Of a DNA stretch of 64,000 nucleotides, positions 1 through 7,144 are shown piece after piece (positions within the stretch are counted from its first letter, which is position 1; each line of letters begins with the position of its first letter). Source of the DNA: Ilumatobacter coccineus YM16-304 (lineage in GTDB: Bacteria; Actinomycetota; Acidimicrobiia; Acidimicrobiales; Ilumatobacteraceae); the NCBI RefSeq assembly GCF_000348785.1, contig NC_020520.1, positions 2,356,001 to 2,420,000 of the forward strand, given 5' to 3'. The notes below the pieces were generated by a model, which saw only the letters and a list, made by a program, of their open reading frames with translations, searched no databases and was not told the origin of the DNA. The position numbers were made by a program, and so were the translations under genes.

Positions 1-1
1 G

Positions 2-898
2 GCATACTCCGACAGCTACTACGACGCCCCGATGCTCGACGCGGTCGGCAACCCCGTCGTGGTCAATCCCGACCCCCGCATGGTGCTCATGGCAGCAGCT
101 CGCCGATGGCCCACGCTCAGCCTCGACGTGTCGCCCGGCGTCGTCAAGATCCCCGTCGTCGGCCTCGAAGTGCAAGAGCTCGCCATGCGCTTCGCCAAGC
201 CTGCCGCCTACCCGTACGCGCGATTCGAGTTCGCGCACGTCGATCGCATCCCCGCCACCGGGCCGGCCATCCTCGTGGCCAACCACCGGAGCTACTTCGA
301 CGTCGCTGCGATGTCGCTCGTGATCGCCAAGAGCGGTCGACCGGCGCGGTTCCTCGGCAAGAAGGAAGTGTTCGACGCTCCGATCGTCGGTCAGATCGCC
401 GCAGCCATGGGCGGCATCAGAGTCGACCGGGCCACCGGATCCGACGAGCCACTCGAAGCCGCCGCCGAAGCACTCGCCGGCGGCGAGATGGTGGCGATGA
501 TGCCCGAGGGCACGATCCCTCGCGGCCCAGCGTTCTTCGAACCGAAGCTGCGCGGCCGCTGGGGTGCCGCCCGCCTCGCGCAGATGACCGGCGCACCCGT
601 CGTGCCGGTCGGAATGTGGGGCACCGAGAAGGTCTGGCCGCGCTCGAAGCGGCTGCCGAACATGCTCGCACTCACCAATCCGCCCACCGTGAGCATCAGC
701 GTCGGGCCGGAGGTGACGCTCAAGCACAAGTCGCTCGACGCCGACACGAAGCGCATCATGAAGGCGATCTCGGCGCAGCTCCCCGACGAAGCGCGCACGA
801 AACGAACACCCACGCGCGAACAGCTCGTGGCGACGTTCCCTCCCGGCTACAAAGGCGATCCCGAGCAGGAGTACGTACGCCGCCCCGGCGAGGACTGA
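2..898 (+). CDS. HAD-IB phosphatase / 1-acylglycerol-3-phosphate acyltransferase fusion (5' truncated)
   Basis: The gene enters from the left edge. The frame is open from base 2, and its first visible residues AYSDSYYDAPML match motif IV (SDSxxDxPML) of HAD-superfamily IB phosphatases. After about 35 residues comes a PlsC-type acyltransferase domain with the catalytic NHRSYFD (NHxxxxD) box and the MPEGT (PEGT) phosphate-binding box. The family acylates lysophosphatidic acid at the membrane. SerB-like HAD plus PlsC fusions are known in actinobacteria, so this is probably the C-terminal two thirds of such a bifunctional protein. An ATG at 32 could be miscalled as the start; it lies inside the HAD motif. 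About 298 residues are visible. FabZ-like and FAS-II genes lie just downstream, which fits a lipid role. Confidence 0.85.
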   Translation, partial: AYSDSYYDAPMLDAVGNPVVVNPDPRMVLMAAARRWPTLSLDVSPGVVKIPVVGLEVQELAMRFAKPAAYPYARFEFAHVDRIPATGPAILVANHRSYFDVAAMSLVIAKSGRPARFLGKKEVFDAPIVGQIAAAMGGIRVDRATGSDEPLEAAAEALAGGEMVAMMPEGTIPRGPAFFEPKLRGRWGAARLAQMTGAPVVPVGMWGTEKVWPRSKRLPNMLALTNPPTVSISVGPEVTLKHKSLDADTKRIMKAISAQLPDEARTKRTPTREQLVATFPPGYKGDPEQEYVRRPGED

Positions 899-982
899 CC
901 AGCAACGGACCCGACGGCAGGGGAGCGGCCGGGCACATCCGATTGGCTTGGCTCGCGCCGCCACGTCAGGCAGGATGCAGGC

Positions 983-1411
983 ATGTCGAAACTGCCCGCA
1001 CCGGCCGACCTGCTGCCGCACCGCCCGCCGTTCCTGCTCGTCGACGAACTCGTCGCGCTCGATCCACCCGAGTCGGCGACCGGCATCTGGCGGCTCACCG
1101 GAGACGAGTACTTCTTCCCCGGGCACTTTCCCGGCCGCCCGACGCTGCCGGGCGTGCTGATGTGCGAGGCGATCGCTCAGGTCGGGGCGTGCGCCGTGCT
1201 GGCTTCGGAGGCCCACGCCGGCAAGCTGCCGCTGTTCGGCGGGCTCGACAAGGCCCGGTTCCGACGCCAGGTCGTGCCCGGCGACGAACTGCTCATCGAA
1301 GTCGAGCTCGGCCGGCTCTCGGCGCGCGCCGGCAAGGGCAGCGGACGTGTCACCGTCGACGGTGAGCTCGCCACCAGTTGCGACCTGATGTTCGTGTTCG
1401 CCGACGCGTGA
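983..1411 (+). CDS. fabZ: FabZ-like 3-hydroxyacyl-ACP dehydratase
   Basis: A 142-aa hot-dog fold protein. LPHRPPFLLVD near residue 11 and FFPGHFPGRPTLPG with catalytic His48, followed by Glu62 in MCEAIAQ, are the FabZ/FabA-family active-site signatures. The length is the family norm. It would dehydrate 3-hydroxyacyl-ACP in fatty acid elongation. The start ATG follows CAGGATGCAGGC, a weak Shine-Dalgarno (SD) site. The stop overlaps the GTG start of the following HAD gene by four bases, so the two are translationally coupled. The FAS-II operon lies next door on the opposite strand and has no dehydratase of its own, so this may be the dehydratase for that pathway. That last point is inference. 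Confidence 0.85.
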   Translation: MSKLPAPADLLPHRPPFLLVDELVALDPPESATGIWRLTGDEYFFPGHFPGRPTLPGVLMCEAIAQVGACAVLASEAHAGKLPLFGGLDKARFRRQVVPGDELLIEVELGRLSARAGKGSGRVTVDGELATSCDLMFVFADA

Positions 1412-2097
1412 GCTACGACGTCGTCCTCTTCGATTTCGACCACACCCTGCTCGACTCCGACGCATCGCTCGCCGGTGCGTTCGAACAGTCGATGCGGTCG
1501 GCTGGAGTCGTCGACGCGGCGGCGATCGCCGGGCACTACGCCGACTTCGACCGCATCAACCAGGCGCTGTGGCGCCAGGTCGAAGCGCAACAGATCAGCC
1601 CGAACGACGTGAAGGTCCGCCGCTTCGAGCAACTCATCGAGGTGCTCGAACTCGACGCCGATGCACACGAGATGGCCGACGCATTCGTCGAGGGCCTCGT
1701 CGCCTGTGGCGAACTGTTCGACGGCGCGATCGACCTGCTCGACGATCTTGCTGCTCGCAGCCGTCTCGGCATGGTCACCAACGGCATCGGCCGCGTGCAG
1801 CGCGGTCGCCTCGCTCGGCTCGGGCTGAGTGACCACTTCGACGCCGTCGTGATCAGCGGTGAAGTGGGCGCCAGCAAGCCGGGGCCGGCGATCTTCGACG
1901 TCACGTTCGAAGCGATGGGGGTGAGCGACCGGTCGAGTGTGCTGATGGTCGGCGACAGCCTGCCGAGCGACATCCTGGGCGCTGCGAACGCCGGGATCGC
2001 CAGCGCCTGGTTCAACCCGATGGGGCACCAGGCCAACCCCGACATTCCCGCCACGCACGAGGTGCGCGACCTACCGGAGATCAGCCCACTCGTCTGA
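1408..2097 (+). CDS. HAD-superfamily hydrolase (YjjG-like nucleotidase family)
   Basis: A 229-aa protein that starts at a GTG overlapping the FabZ stop (GTGA). Motif I FDFDHTLLDS supplies the nucleophile Asp9 and the acid/base Asp11. A helical cap follows, then VTNGIG (motif II), a Lys in ASKPGP (motif III) and VGDSLPSDILGA (motif IV). The FDHTLLD signature and size resemble YjjG-type house-cleaning nucleotidases or phosphoglycolate-phosphatase-like enzymes. The substrate cannot be told from sequence. An upstream in-frame ATG at 1378 lies inside fabZ and is not needed. Confidence 0.8.
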   Translation: MSYDVVLFDFDHTLLDSDASLAGAFEQSMRSAGVVDAAAIAGHYADFDRINQALWRQVEAQQISPNDVKVRRFEQLIEVLELDADAHEMADAFVEGLVACGELFDGAIDLLDDLAARSRLGMVTNGIGRVQRGRLARLGLSDHFDAVVISGEVGASKPGPAIFDVTFEAMGVSDRSSVLMVGDSLPSDILGAANAGIASAWFNPMGHQANPDIPATHEVRDLPEISPLV

Positions 2098-2100
2098 CGC

Positions 2101-2137
2101 CCGTGTTTCCTTCGGACCAGGTCCGAAGGAAACACGG
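2101..2137. terminator. Perfect palindrome between convergent genes
   Basis: Two perfect 18-bp arms (2101-2118 and 2120-2137) surround one central base. It begins 3 bp after the HAD stop and 16 bp before the fabF stop, where a bidirectional terminator is expected. There is no T-tract. It belongs to a group of similar single-base-centre palindromes in this window. Confidence 0.7.
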
Positions 2138-2153
2138 GTCGGTCAGGACGTGG

Positions 2154-3356
2154 TCAGGCCGGTGGAGCGATGACGATGGAGCCGTTGTGGCCGCCGAACC
2201 CGAAGTTGTTCGAGATCGTGGGGCCGGGCTCCCAGCCGCGCGCCGCACCCGTGACGAGATCGATGGACATCTCGGGGTCGGCTTCCGTCGTGTTGGCCGT
2301 CGGCGGGATCTGACGCTTCTCGAACGACAGCAGCACCGCTGCGGCCTCGAGGGCGCCCGCTGCACCGAGCGCGTGGCCGGTGACCCCCTTGGTCGACACC
2401 ACCGGAACCGCTCGCTCTCCGAACACCGTGGTGATCGCGTCGGCTTCGGCAGCGTCGTTCAACGGCGTCGAGGTGCCGTGCGCATTGACCTGCTTGATGT
2501 CGCCAGGCTGCAAGCCGGCTTCGTCGAGCGCCTGATGCATGCACGAGATCGCGCCACGTCCGCCGGGTGCGGGAGCGGTGATGTGGTGAGCGTCGGCGTT
2601 GCTCGCACCGCCCATGACCTCGCCGAGGATCGTCGCACCACGCGCTTCGGCGATGCTCCACTCCTCGAGGATGAACACGGCCGCGCCTTCGCCCATGACG
2701 AAACCGTCACGGTCGGCGGCGAACGGCATGCTGACACCGGACGACGACAGCGCCGTCATGTTGCGGAAGCCGGCGAGCGACGTCGCCGTGCCCGCACTCT
2801 CGGAGCCACCGCTCGCCGCGGCGTCGATGATGCCCCACTTGATGAGGCGTGCGGCGTAGTTGAGCGCGTGCGTTCCGGCAGCACACGCGGTCGTGATCGT
2901 CTCGCTCTGTCCCTGCAGGTTGTACCGCATCGACACGGCCGCGCCCGAGGCGTTGGCCATCATCATGGGCACCAAGAACGGCGAGACGCGTCGCTCACCC
3001 TTCTCGTGCAGCGTCAACACCTGCGCTTCAAGCGTGTGGAGTCCGCCGATGCCGGTGCCGAAGATCGTGCCGAAACGGCCCGGCTCGACGCCGATGGCAT
3101 CGACGCCACCGGCCTGCTCGAACGCCTCGGCGGACGCGGCGAGCGCGAACTGCTCGACGCGGTCAGCACGGCGAGCATCCTTGGCGTTGTCGAAGTACGG
3201 AGCCGGGTCCCAGTCGGTCAGCTCGATGTGCTGGCCGCCGGTGGCGCCCGGCCCGTTGAGGCCGGACCAGTAGTTCTCCGTGCCGATGCCTGCCGGCGCG
3301 ACGACACCGAATCCGGTGATCGCGACCCGCCGAGACCCGGTCGAGCCGCTCGACAT
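2154..3356 (-). CDS. fabF: 3-oxoacyl-ACP synthase II (KAS II)
   Basis: A 400-aa beta-ketoacyl-ACP synthase, last gene of the minus-strand FAS-II operon. The nucleophile is Cys158 in TTACAAGTHAL. The two catalytic histidines sit in NAHGTSTPLND (about residue 295) and TGHALGAAG (about residue 331), and GFGGHN is near the C-terminus. It condenses malonyl-ACP with acyl-ACP in the cytosol. The ATG overlaps the acpP stop (TGATG), so translation is coupled to the carrier protein. Length and motif order are typical. It could serve mycolate-type or ordinary FAS-II elongation; the operon composition suggests the general pathway. Confidence 0.95.
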   Translation of the reverse strand: MSSGSTGSRRVAITGFGVVAPAGIGTENYWSGLNGPGATGGQHIELTDWDPAPYFDNAKDARRADRVEQFALAASAEAFEQAGGVDAIGVEPGRFGTIFGTGIGGLHTLEAQVLTLHEKGERRVSPFLVPMMMANASGAAVSMRYNLQGQSETITTACAAGTHALNYAARLIKWGIIDAAASGGSESAGTATSLAGFRNMTALSSSGVSMPFAADRDGFVMGEGAAVFILEEWSIAEARGATILGEVMGGASNADAHHITAPAPGGRGAISCMHQALDEAGLQPGDIKQVNAHGTSTPLNDAAEADAITTVFGERAVPVVSTKGVTGHALGAAGALEAAAVLLSFEKRQIPPTANTTEADPEMSIDLVTGAARGWEPGPTISNNFGFGGHNGSIVIAPPA

Positions 3357-3604
3357 CAGACTTTCGCAGCGACGAGGTCGTAGGCGGACTGAACGGTCTC
3401 GACGCCTTCGAGTTCTTCTTCCGGCACCTCGATGTCGAACTCTTCTTCGAGTGCCATGACGAGTTCGACGAGGTCGAGGCTGTCGGCGTCGAGATCGTCA
3501 CCGAACTTCGCGTCGGGAACGACGGCGCTCTCTTCGACCGAGAGCACCTCGACGGCGCACTTGCGGAAGCGGGCGAACAGTTCTTCGTTGTTTTCGGTAC
3601 TCAT
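3356..3604 (-). CDS. acpP: Acyl carrier protein
   Basis: An 82-aa acidic protein with the phosphopantetheine attachment site Ser42 in [12 protein letters not shown], followed by the helix [12 protein letters not shown] typical of AcpP. It carries growing acyl chains for FabF, FabG and FabH. It lies between fabG (102 bp upstream) and fabF (stop and start overlap). The SD GGAG sits inside the small inverted repeat GGAGAACTCC just before the ATG. The 102-bp gap holds a good TACAAT hexamer, suggesting an extra promoter for acpP-fabF. Confidence 0.96.
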   Translation of the reverse strand: MSTENNEELFARFRKCAVEVLSVEESAVVPDAKFGDDLDADSLDLVELVMALEEEFDIEVPEEELEGVETVQSAYDLVAAKV

Positions 3605-3634
3605 TGGAGTTCTCCAGTGTTTGGCTTGAGGTGG

Positions 3635-3640
3635 ATTGTA
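3635..3640 (-). promoter_or_regulatory. Candidate -10 box for acpP-fabF
   Basis: TACAAT on the minus strand, about 30 bp before the acpP start, in the 102-bp fabG-acpP gap. No convincing -35 is seen at 17-18 bp. An internal promoter would explain the high ACP demand relative to the upstream enzymes. Confidence 0.35.
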
Positions 3641-3706
3641 GAGGGTGGAACCTGGTGACTCGCGGTGCTCGGCACCAGGGGCGATGTCGGTACCGGTCGC
3701 GGCGCG

Positions 3707-4429
3707 TCAGTGACCCATGCCCAGGCCGCCGTCGACGGGAATGACAGCGCCGGTGATGTAGGCCGCGTCGGGCCCGGCGAGGAAACTGACCACGCCGGCG
3801 ATCTCGTCGGGGGTGGCCATGCGAGCGAGCGGCACGGCCGCGGTGATGCCTGCGAGTTGGTCGTCGCTCAGTGCTGCGGTCATGTCGGTCTCGACCGGCC
3901 CCGGAGCGACGACGTTGACGGTGATCGAACGCGAACCGAGCTCGCGAGCCAACGATCGGGCGAAGCCGACCAGACCCGCTTTCGACGCCGAGTAGTTCGA
4001 CTGCCCGGCCTGGCCGAGCATGCCGACGACCGACGACATCAGGATGATGCGACCCGACCGTGCTTTGAGCATGGCCTTCGCCGCCCGCTTGGTGACGCGG
4101 TACGACGCAGTGAGGTTGGCGTCGAGGACGGTGGCGAAGTCGTCTTCCGACATGCGCAGCAACAGGCCGTCTTTGGTGACGCCGGCATTCGACACGAGGA
4201 CCTCGACCGGGCCGCCGAAGTGCTCCTCGACCGCAGCGAACGCGGCGTCGACCTTTGCGGTGTCGGTGACGTCGCACTTGACGCCGAAGAAGCCGTCGGG
4301 CGGGGGAGAGGAGTTGTAGGTCACGGCCACGCGGTCGCCCTCGGCGGCGAACCGGTGGGCGCATGCCAGGCCGATCCCGCGCGAGCCGCCGGTGATGAGG
4401 ACGACACGCCCTGTGGTTGATTCGGTCAT
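3707..4429 (-). CDS. fabG: 3-oxoacyl-ACP reductase (SDR family)
   Basis: A 240-aa short-chain dehydrogenase. The N-terminal dinucleotide motif is LITGGSRGIG (residues 11-20), NAG (VSNAGVT) lies near residue 87, and the Ser...YSASK catalytic set is around residues 135-152. The protein reduces 3-oxoacyl-ACP with NADPH. The start chosen is the ATG at 4429, preceded by GGAGG with 7-bp spacing. An upstream in-frame ATG would run into fabH. The 13-bp gap to fabH and the operon position make FabG much likelier than another SDR. Confidence 0.93.
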   Translation of the reverse strand: MTESTTGRVVLITGGSRGIGLACAHRFAAEGDRVAVTYNSSPPPDGFFGVKCDVTDTAKVDAAFAAVEEHFGGPVEVLVSNAGVTKDGLLLRMSEDDFATVLDANLTASYRVTKRAAKAMLKARSGRIILMSSVVGMLGQAGQSNYSASKAGLVGFARSLARELGSRSITVNVVAPGPVETDMTAALSDDQLAGITAAVPLARMATPDEIAGVVSFLAGPDAAYITGAVIPVDGGLGMGH

Positions 4430-4442
4430 GATCGTGCCTCCG

Positions 4443-5411
4443 TCATGCTGGGAGTTCTGTCGCGTCGGGCATCCATCGGACGACCGCACTGGCCGCCGTC
4501 ATGCCCGCACCGAAACCGACGAAGAGGATGAGGTCGCCGGGGTCGACACGACCCTCGTCGAGTGCTTCGGCGAGGGCCATCGGCACGGACGCCGCCGACG
4601 TGTTGCCGGTGCGGTGCAGGTTGACCATCGCCTTCTCTTCGGGGATGCCGATGCGTTCCATCGCCGCGCTGATGATGCGGATGTTTGCCTGGTGCGGGAT
4701 GACGAGCTTGATGTCGTCGGGCGACACGCCGGCGGCCTCCATCGACTTGTTGCCCGAGTCGACCATGATCCGCACGGCTCGACGAAAGACCTCGCGGCCT
4801 TCCATCTCGAGCGTGCCACCGATCTCGCAGTAGAGCGCGCTCTCGGCTTCGCCGATCGAGTCGAGGTCCCATCCGAGCAGTTGGCCGGGGCCTTCGACCG
4901 CTTCGAACACGGCCGCGCCCGATCCGTTGCCGAAGAGGATGCCCGTGTTGCGGTCGGTGTAGTCGGTGATCCGGTCGAGCGTGTCGGTGCCGATGACGAG
5001 CACCTTGCGTGCGCCCATCGCGATGAGGCCGTGCGCGTTGACGAGTCCGTAGACCCAGCCCGAACACGCCGCGTTGAGGTCGGAGGCGCCGCAACTCAAT
5101 CCAAGGCCGAGTTGCACGCTCGATGCGGTGGCGGGCACGTGCCGATCGGGGGTGGTGGTCGCGAGGATCAGCGCGTCGATCTCGGACGGGTCGACACCAG
5201 CCATCTCGAGTGCCGCCCGACCCGACTGGATCGAGAGCTCGGACGTGGAGCCGCCGACGTGGCGCTCGTGGATGCCGGTGCGTTCACGGATCCACTCGTC
5301 GTTGGTGTCCATGGTCTTCTCGAGGTCGGCGTTGGTCACCACCTTCTCGGGGAGGAACGCTCCCCAACCGGTGATGACCGCTCCTCGAACTCCGGGTGGA
5401 ATGGCGGGCAT
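4443..5411 (-). CDS. fabH: 3-oxoacyl-ACP synthase III (KAS III)
   Basis: A 322-aa initiating condensing enzyme. The catalytic triad is visible: Cys116 in NAACSGW, His240 in IPHQAN and Asn270 in GNTSAAS. The N-terminal DEWIRERTGI block is typical. It joins an acyl-CoA primer to malonyl-ACP. It sits 27 bp after fabD and 13 bp before fabG in one transcription unit. Primer preference (acetyl or branched) cannot be deduced here. Confidence 0.95.
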   Translation of the reverse strand: MPAIPPGVRGAVITGWGAFLPEKVVTNADLEKTMDTNDEWIRERTGIHERHVGGSTSELSIQSGRAALEMAGVDPSEIDALILATTTPDRHVPATASSVQLGLGLSCGASDLNAACSGWVYGLVNAHGLIAMGARKVLVIGTDTLDRITDYTDRNTGILFGNGSGAAVFEAVEGPGQLLGWDLDSIGEAESALYCEIGGTLEMEGREVFRRAVRIMVDSGNKSMEAAGVSPDDIKLVIPHQANIRIISAAMERIGIPEEKAMVNLHRTGNTSAASVPMALAEALDEGRVDPGDLILFVGFGAGMTAASAVVRWMPDATELPA

Positions 5412-5438
5412 TGCTCGACTCCTCGTCGTCCGATGTTC

Positions 5439-6644
5439 TCAGTGCGTGCGCAGCCAGGCGATGGGCTGGCGCATGGTGACGCGCTCGGTGTCGACGGCGA
5501 TGAAGCTCTGGAGCACTCCGGCGAACGGTGAGCGGACCTCGTTGTCGCCGACGTGGCCGATGATCGACCCGACGTCGATGCTGGTGCCTTCGCCCATGTC
5601 GGCGATCGGCGTGAAGATCCCGGCTGCGGGGCTCACCACGAGTCGCTCGGCGGCGAACAGGTGCTCGCCGTCGAGTTCGGGAAGCGCCGGGGTGGCCGAT
5701 CCGGCGTCGACCCAGTCGAGCAGTTTGTCGAGGTCGTCGGGTGTGGCGACCGAGATCGTGCGGCACCCGTCGACGGTGCGTTTGGCCATGCCGGTGAGCA
5801 CGCCACCGGGTCCGAGTTCGGCGAAGTCGGACACGCCGGCGTCGGCCAGCGCGAGGAGGCTGTGCTTCCACCGCACGGGGCTCGACAGTTGCGCCGACAG
5901 CAGACTCGACCATTCCGAACCGCGGTCGTGCGGGGCGGCGTCGACATTGGAGACGACCGGGATGTCGGTGTCTCGGGGCTCGGCAGCGGCGATGGCGTCG
6001 CGCAGACGGTCGCGAGCAGCGGTCATGAAGGGCGTGTGGAACGCTCCCGAGACGGGCAGTCCCATGACGCGCTTCGCGCCGAGCTCCTTGGCGTGCGCCG
6101 ACGCGGCGTCGACGCCTTCGGGCGACCCGGCGATGACGACCTGGCCGGGGGCGTTGTAGTTGGCGACCCAGACATCGGCGTCGGCGAGGTTGCAGGCGAC
6201 GCCGACCTGATCGTCGTCGAGCCCGAGCACGGCCGCCATCGTGCCGGGACGAGCGAGGCCGGCGTCGTGCATCGCTGCAGCGCGTGCGCTGACCAGACGG
6301 ACGCCGTCGTCGAACCCGAGCGCGCCCGTGGCGGTGAGCGCCGTGTACTCGCCGAGGCTGTGACCGGCGCAGAAACTGGCGTCGATGCCGATGCGCTGGA
6401 CGGCGTCGAGCACCATCAGGCTGGACACGAACGTGGTGAGCTGAGCGTTGCGAGTGTCTTTCAACTCGTCGGCGTCGGCGTCGCAGAGCAGCGCACCGAC
6501 GTCGCGGCCGGCCACCTCGCTTGCTTCGTCGACGAGCTCCCAGCTCTCGTGTTCTTGCCAGGGGCGCCCCATCCCGGGCCGTTGTGATCCCTGTCCGGGA
6601 AAGGTGAATGCGAGCATCACCGGCGAATCTAGACGAGTCGACAC
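5439..6644 (-). CDS. fabD: Malonyl-CoA:ACP transacylase with C-terminal lipoyl/biotinyl-like domain
   Basis: A 401-aa protein. Residues about 10-320 are the FabD acyltransferase: FPGQGSQ, the nucleophile Ser96 in GHSLGEY, and the partner His in GAFHTPF. FabD is normally about 300-310 aa. The last 75 or so residues look like a lipoyl/biotinyl-fold domain (VSPAAGIF ... VGDNEVRSPFAGVLQ ... QPIAWLR) but lack the Lys that would be modified. First gene of the FAS-II operon. The start chosen is the GTG at 6644, with AAGGA 9 bp upstream; an ATG at 6617 is an alternative. The added domain may aid ACP docking or assembly, which is unproven. Confidence 0.92.
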   Translation of the reverse strand: MSTRLDSPVMLAFTFPGQGSQRPGMGRPWQEHESWELVDEASEVAGRDVGALLCDADADELKDTRNAQLTTFVSSLMVLDAVQRIGIDASFCAGHSLGEYTALTATGALGFDDGVRLVSARAAAMHDAGLARPGTMAAVLGLDDDQVGVACNLADADVWVANYNAPGQVVIAGSPEGVDAASAHAKELGAKRVMGLPVSGAFHTPFMTAARDRLRDAIAAAEPRDTDIPVVSNVDAAPHDRGSEWSSLLSAQLSSPVRWKHSLLALADAGVSDFAELGPGGVLTGMAKRTVDGCRTISVATPDDLDKLLDWVDAGSATPALPELDGEHLFAAERLVVSPAAGIFTPIADMGEGTSIDVGSIIGHVGDNEVRSPFAGVLQSFIAVDTERVTMRQPIAWLRTH

Positions 6645-6656
6645 CCAAGAAAATCC

Positions 6657-6670
6657 TTACCGATGGGTAA
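6657..6670. promoter_or_regulatory. Small palindrome before fabD (possible operator)
   Basis: TTACC-GATG-GGTAA, 12 bp upstream of the fabD GTG. A short symmetric site directly before a FAS-II operon is where a fatty-acid regulator could bind. I cannot match it to a known consensus. Confidence 0.3.
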
Positions 6671-6782
6671 CTCTGCTGAGCCCCACGTCACGATCACTTC
6701 CGCGATCTCTGCTGCGATCTGTTCCTGGCGCCGATCGTCCTCGCGAGTCTGCGACGTGGACCGATAACATCGGGAAGCTCAC

Positions 6783-6856
6783 GCCCCGGTAGCCCAATTG
6801 GCAGAGGCAACGGTCTCAAACACCGTCCAGTGTCGGTTCAAGTCCGACCCGGGGTA
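6783..6856 (+). tRNA. tRNA with anticodon CAA (Leu by codon), short variable loop
   Basis: A 74-nt cloverleaf. The acceptor stem is 6783-6789 with 6849-6855 (first pair G-U) and the discriminator is A6856. The anticodon stem is ACGGT/ACCGT around loop CTCAAAC, giving CAA at 6817-6819. The T arm is GTCGG-TTCAAGT-CCGAC. CCA is not encoded. CAA reads UUG (leucine). Bacterial tRNA-Leu normally has a long variable arm; here the variable region is only about five bases (CCAGT). It stands alone between fabD (divergent) and a repeat array. Confidence 0.88.
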
Positions 6857-6965
6857 CACAGCGAATCCAGCGCCCGCTGGCCGTCGACCGCTCACCCCGA
6901 GCACGAGTCGACCCGCCCGCCGCCACACCGCCACCGGTGTCGCCCGCCCCATCCTGCGCCGGCCC

Positions 6966-7112
6966 GAGGATGATTCCTGCCCAGGCAAATTGTCGTCGCG
7001 TGAGGATGATTTTTGCCCAGGCCGATTGTCGTCGCGTGGGGGTGATTTTTGCCCAGGCCAAATGTGGTCGCGTGGGGGTGACTTTTGGCCAGGCTCGATG
7101 TGGTCGCTGCGT
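6966..7112. repeat. Four tandem copies of a 36-bp unit
   Basis: Units lie at 6966-7001, 7002-7037, 7038-7073 and 7074-7112 (the last diverged, with a small insertion). The shared core is GATGATTTTTGCCCAGGC followed by an ATTGTCGTCGCGT-like tail. There are no spacers between units, so it is not CRISPR. It fills most of the 288-bp gap between the tRNA and the SCO6745-family gene. Each unit contains GCC-CA-GGC, so repeated protein binding or a structured leader is possible. The array could be translated in frame, but no gene supports that. Confidence 0.75.
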
Positions 7113-7144
7113 GGGGAGGGGAGTGGATCTGGGATGCTCGGGGG

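Noticed and set aside
6783-6856. tRNA as selC (selenocysteine tRNA)
   Set aside because: The anticodon is CAA, not TCA, and the acceptor and variable arms are of ordinary length.
6966-7112. CRISPR array
   Set aside because: The 36-bp units are contiguous with no unique spacers, and no cas genes are near.
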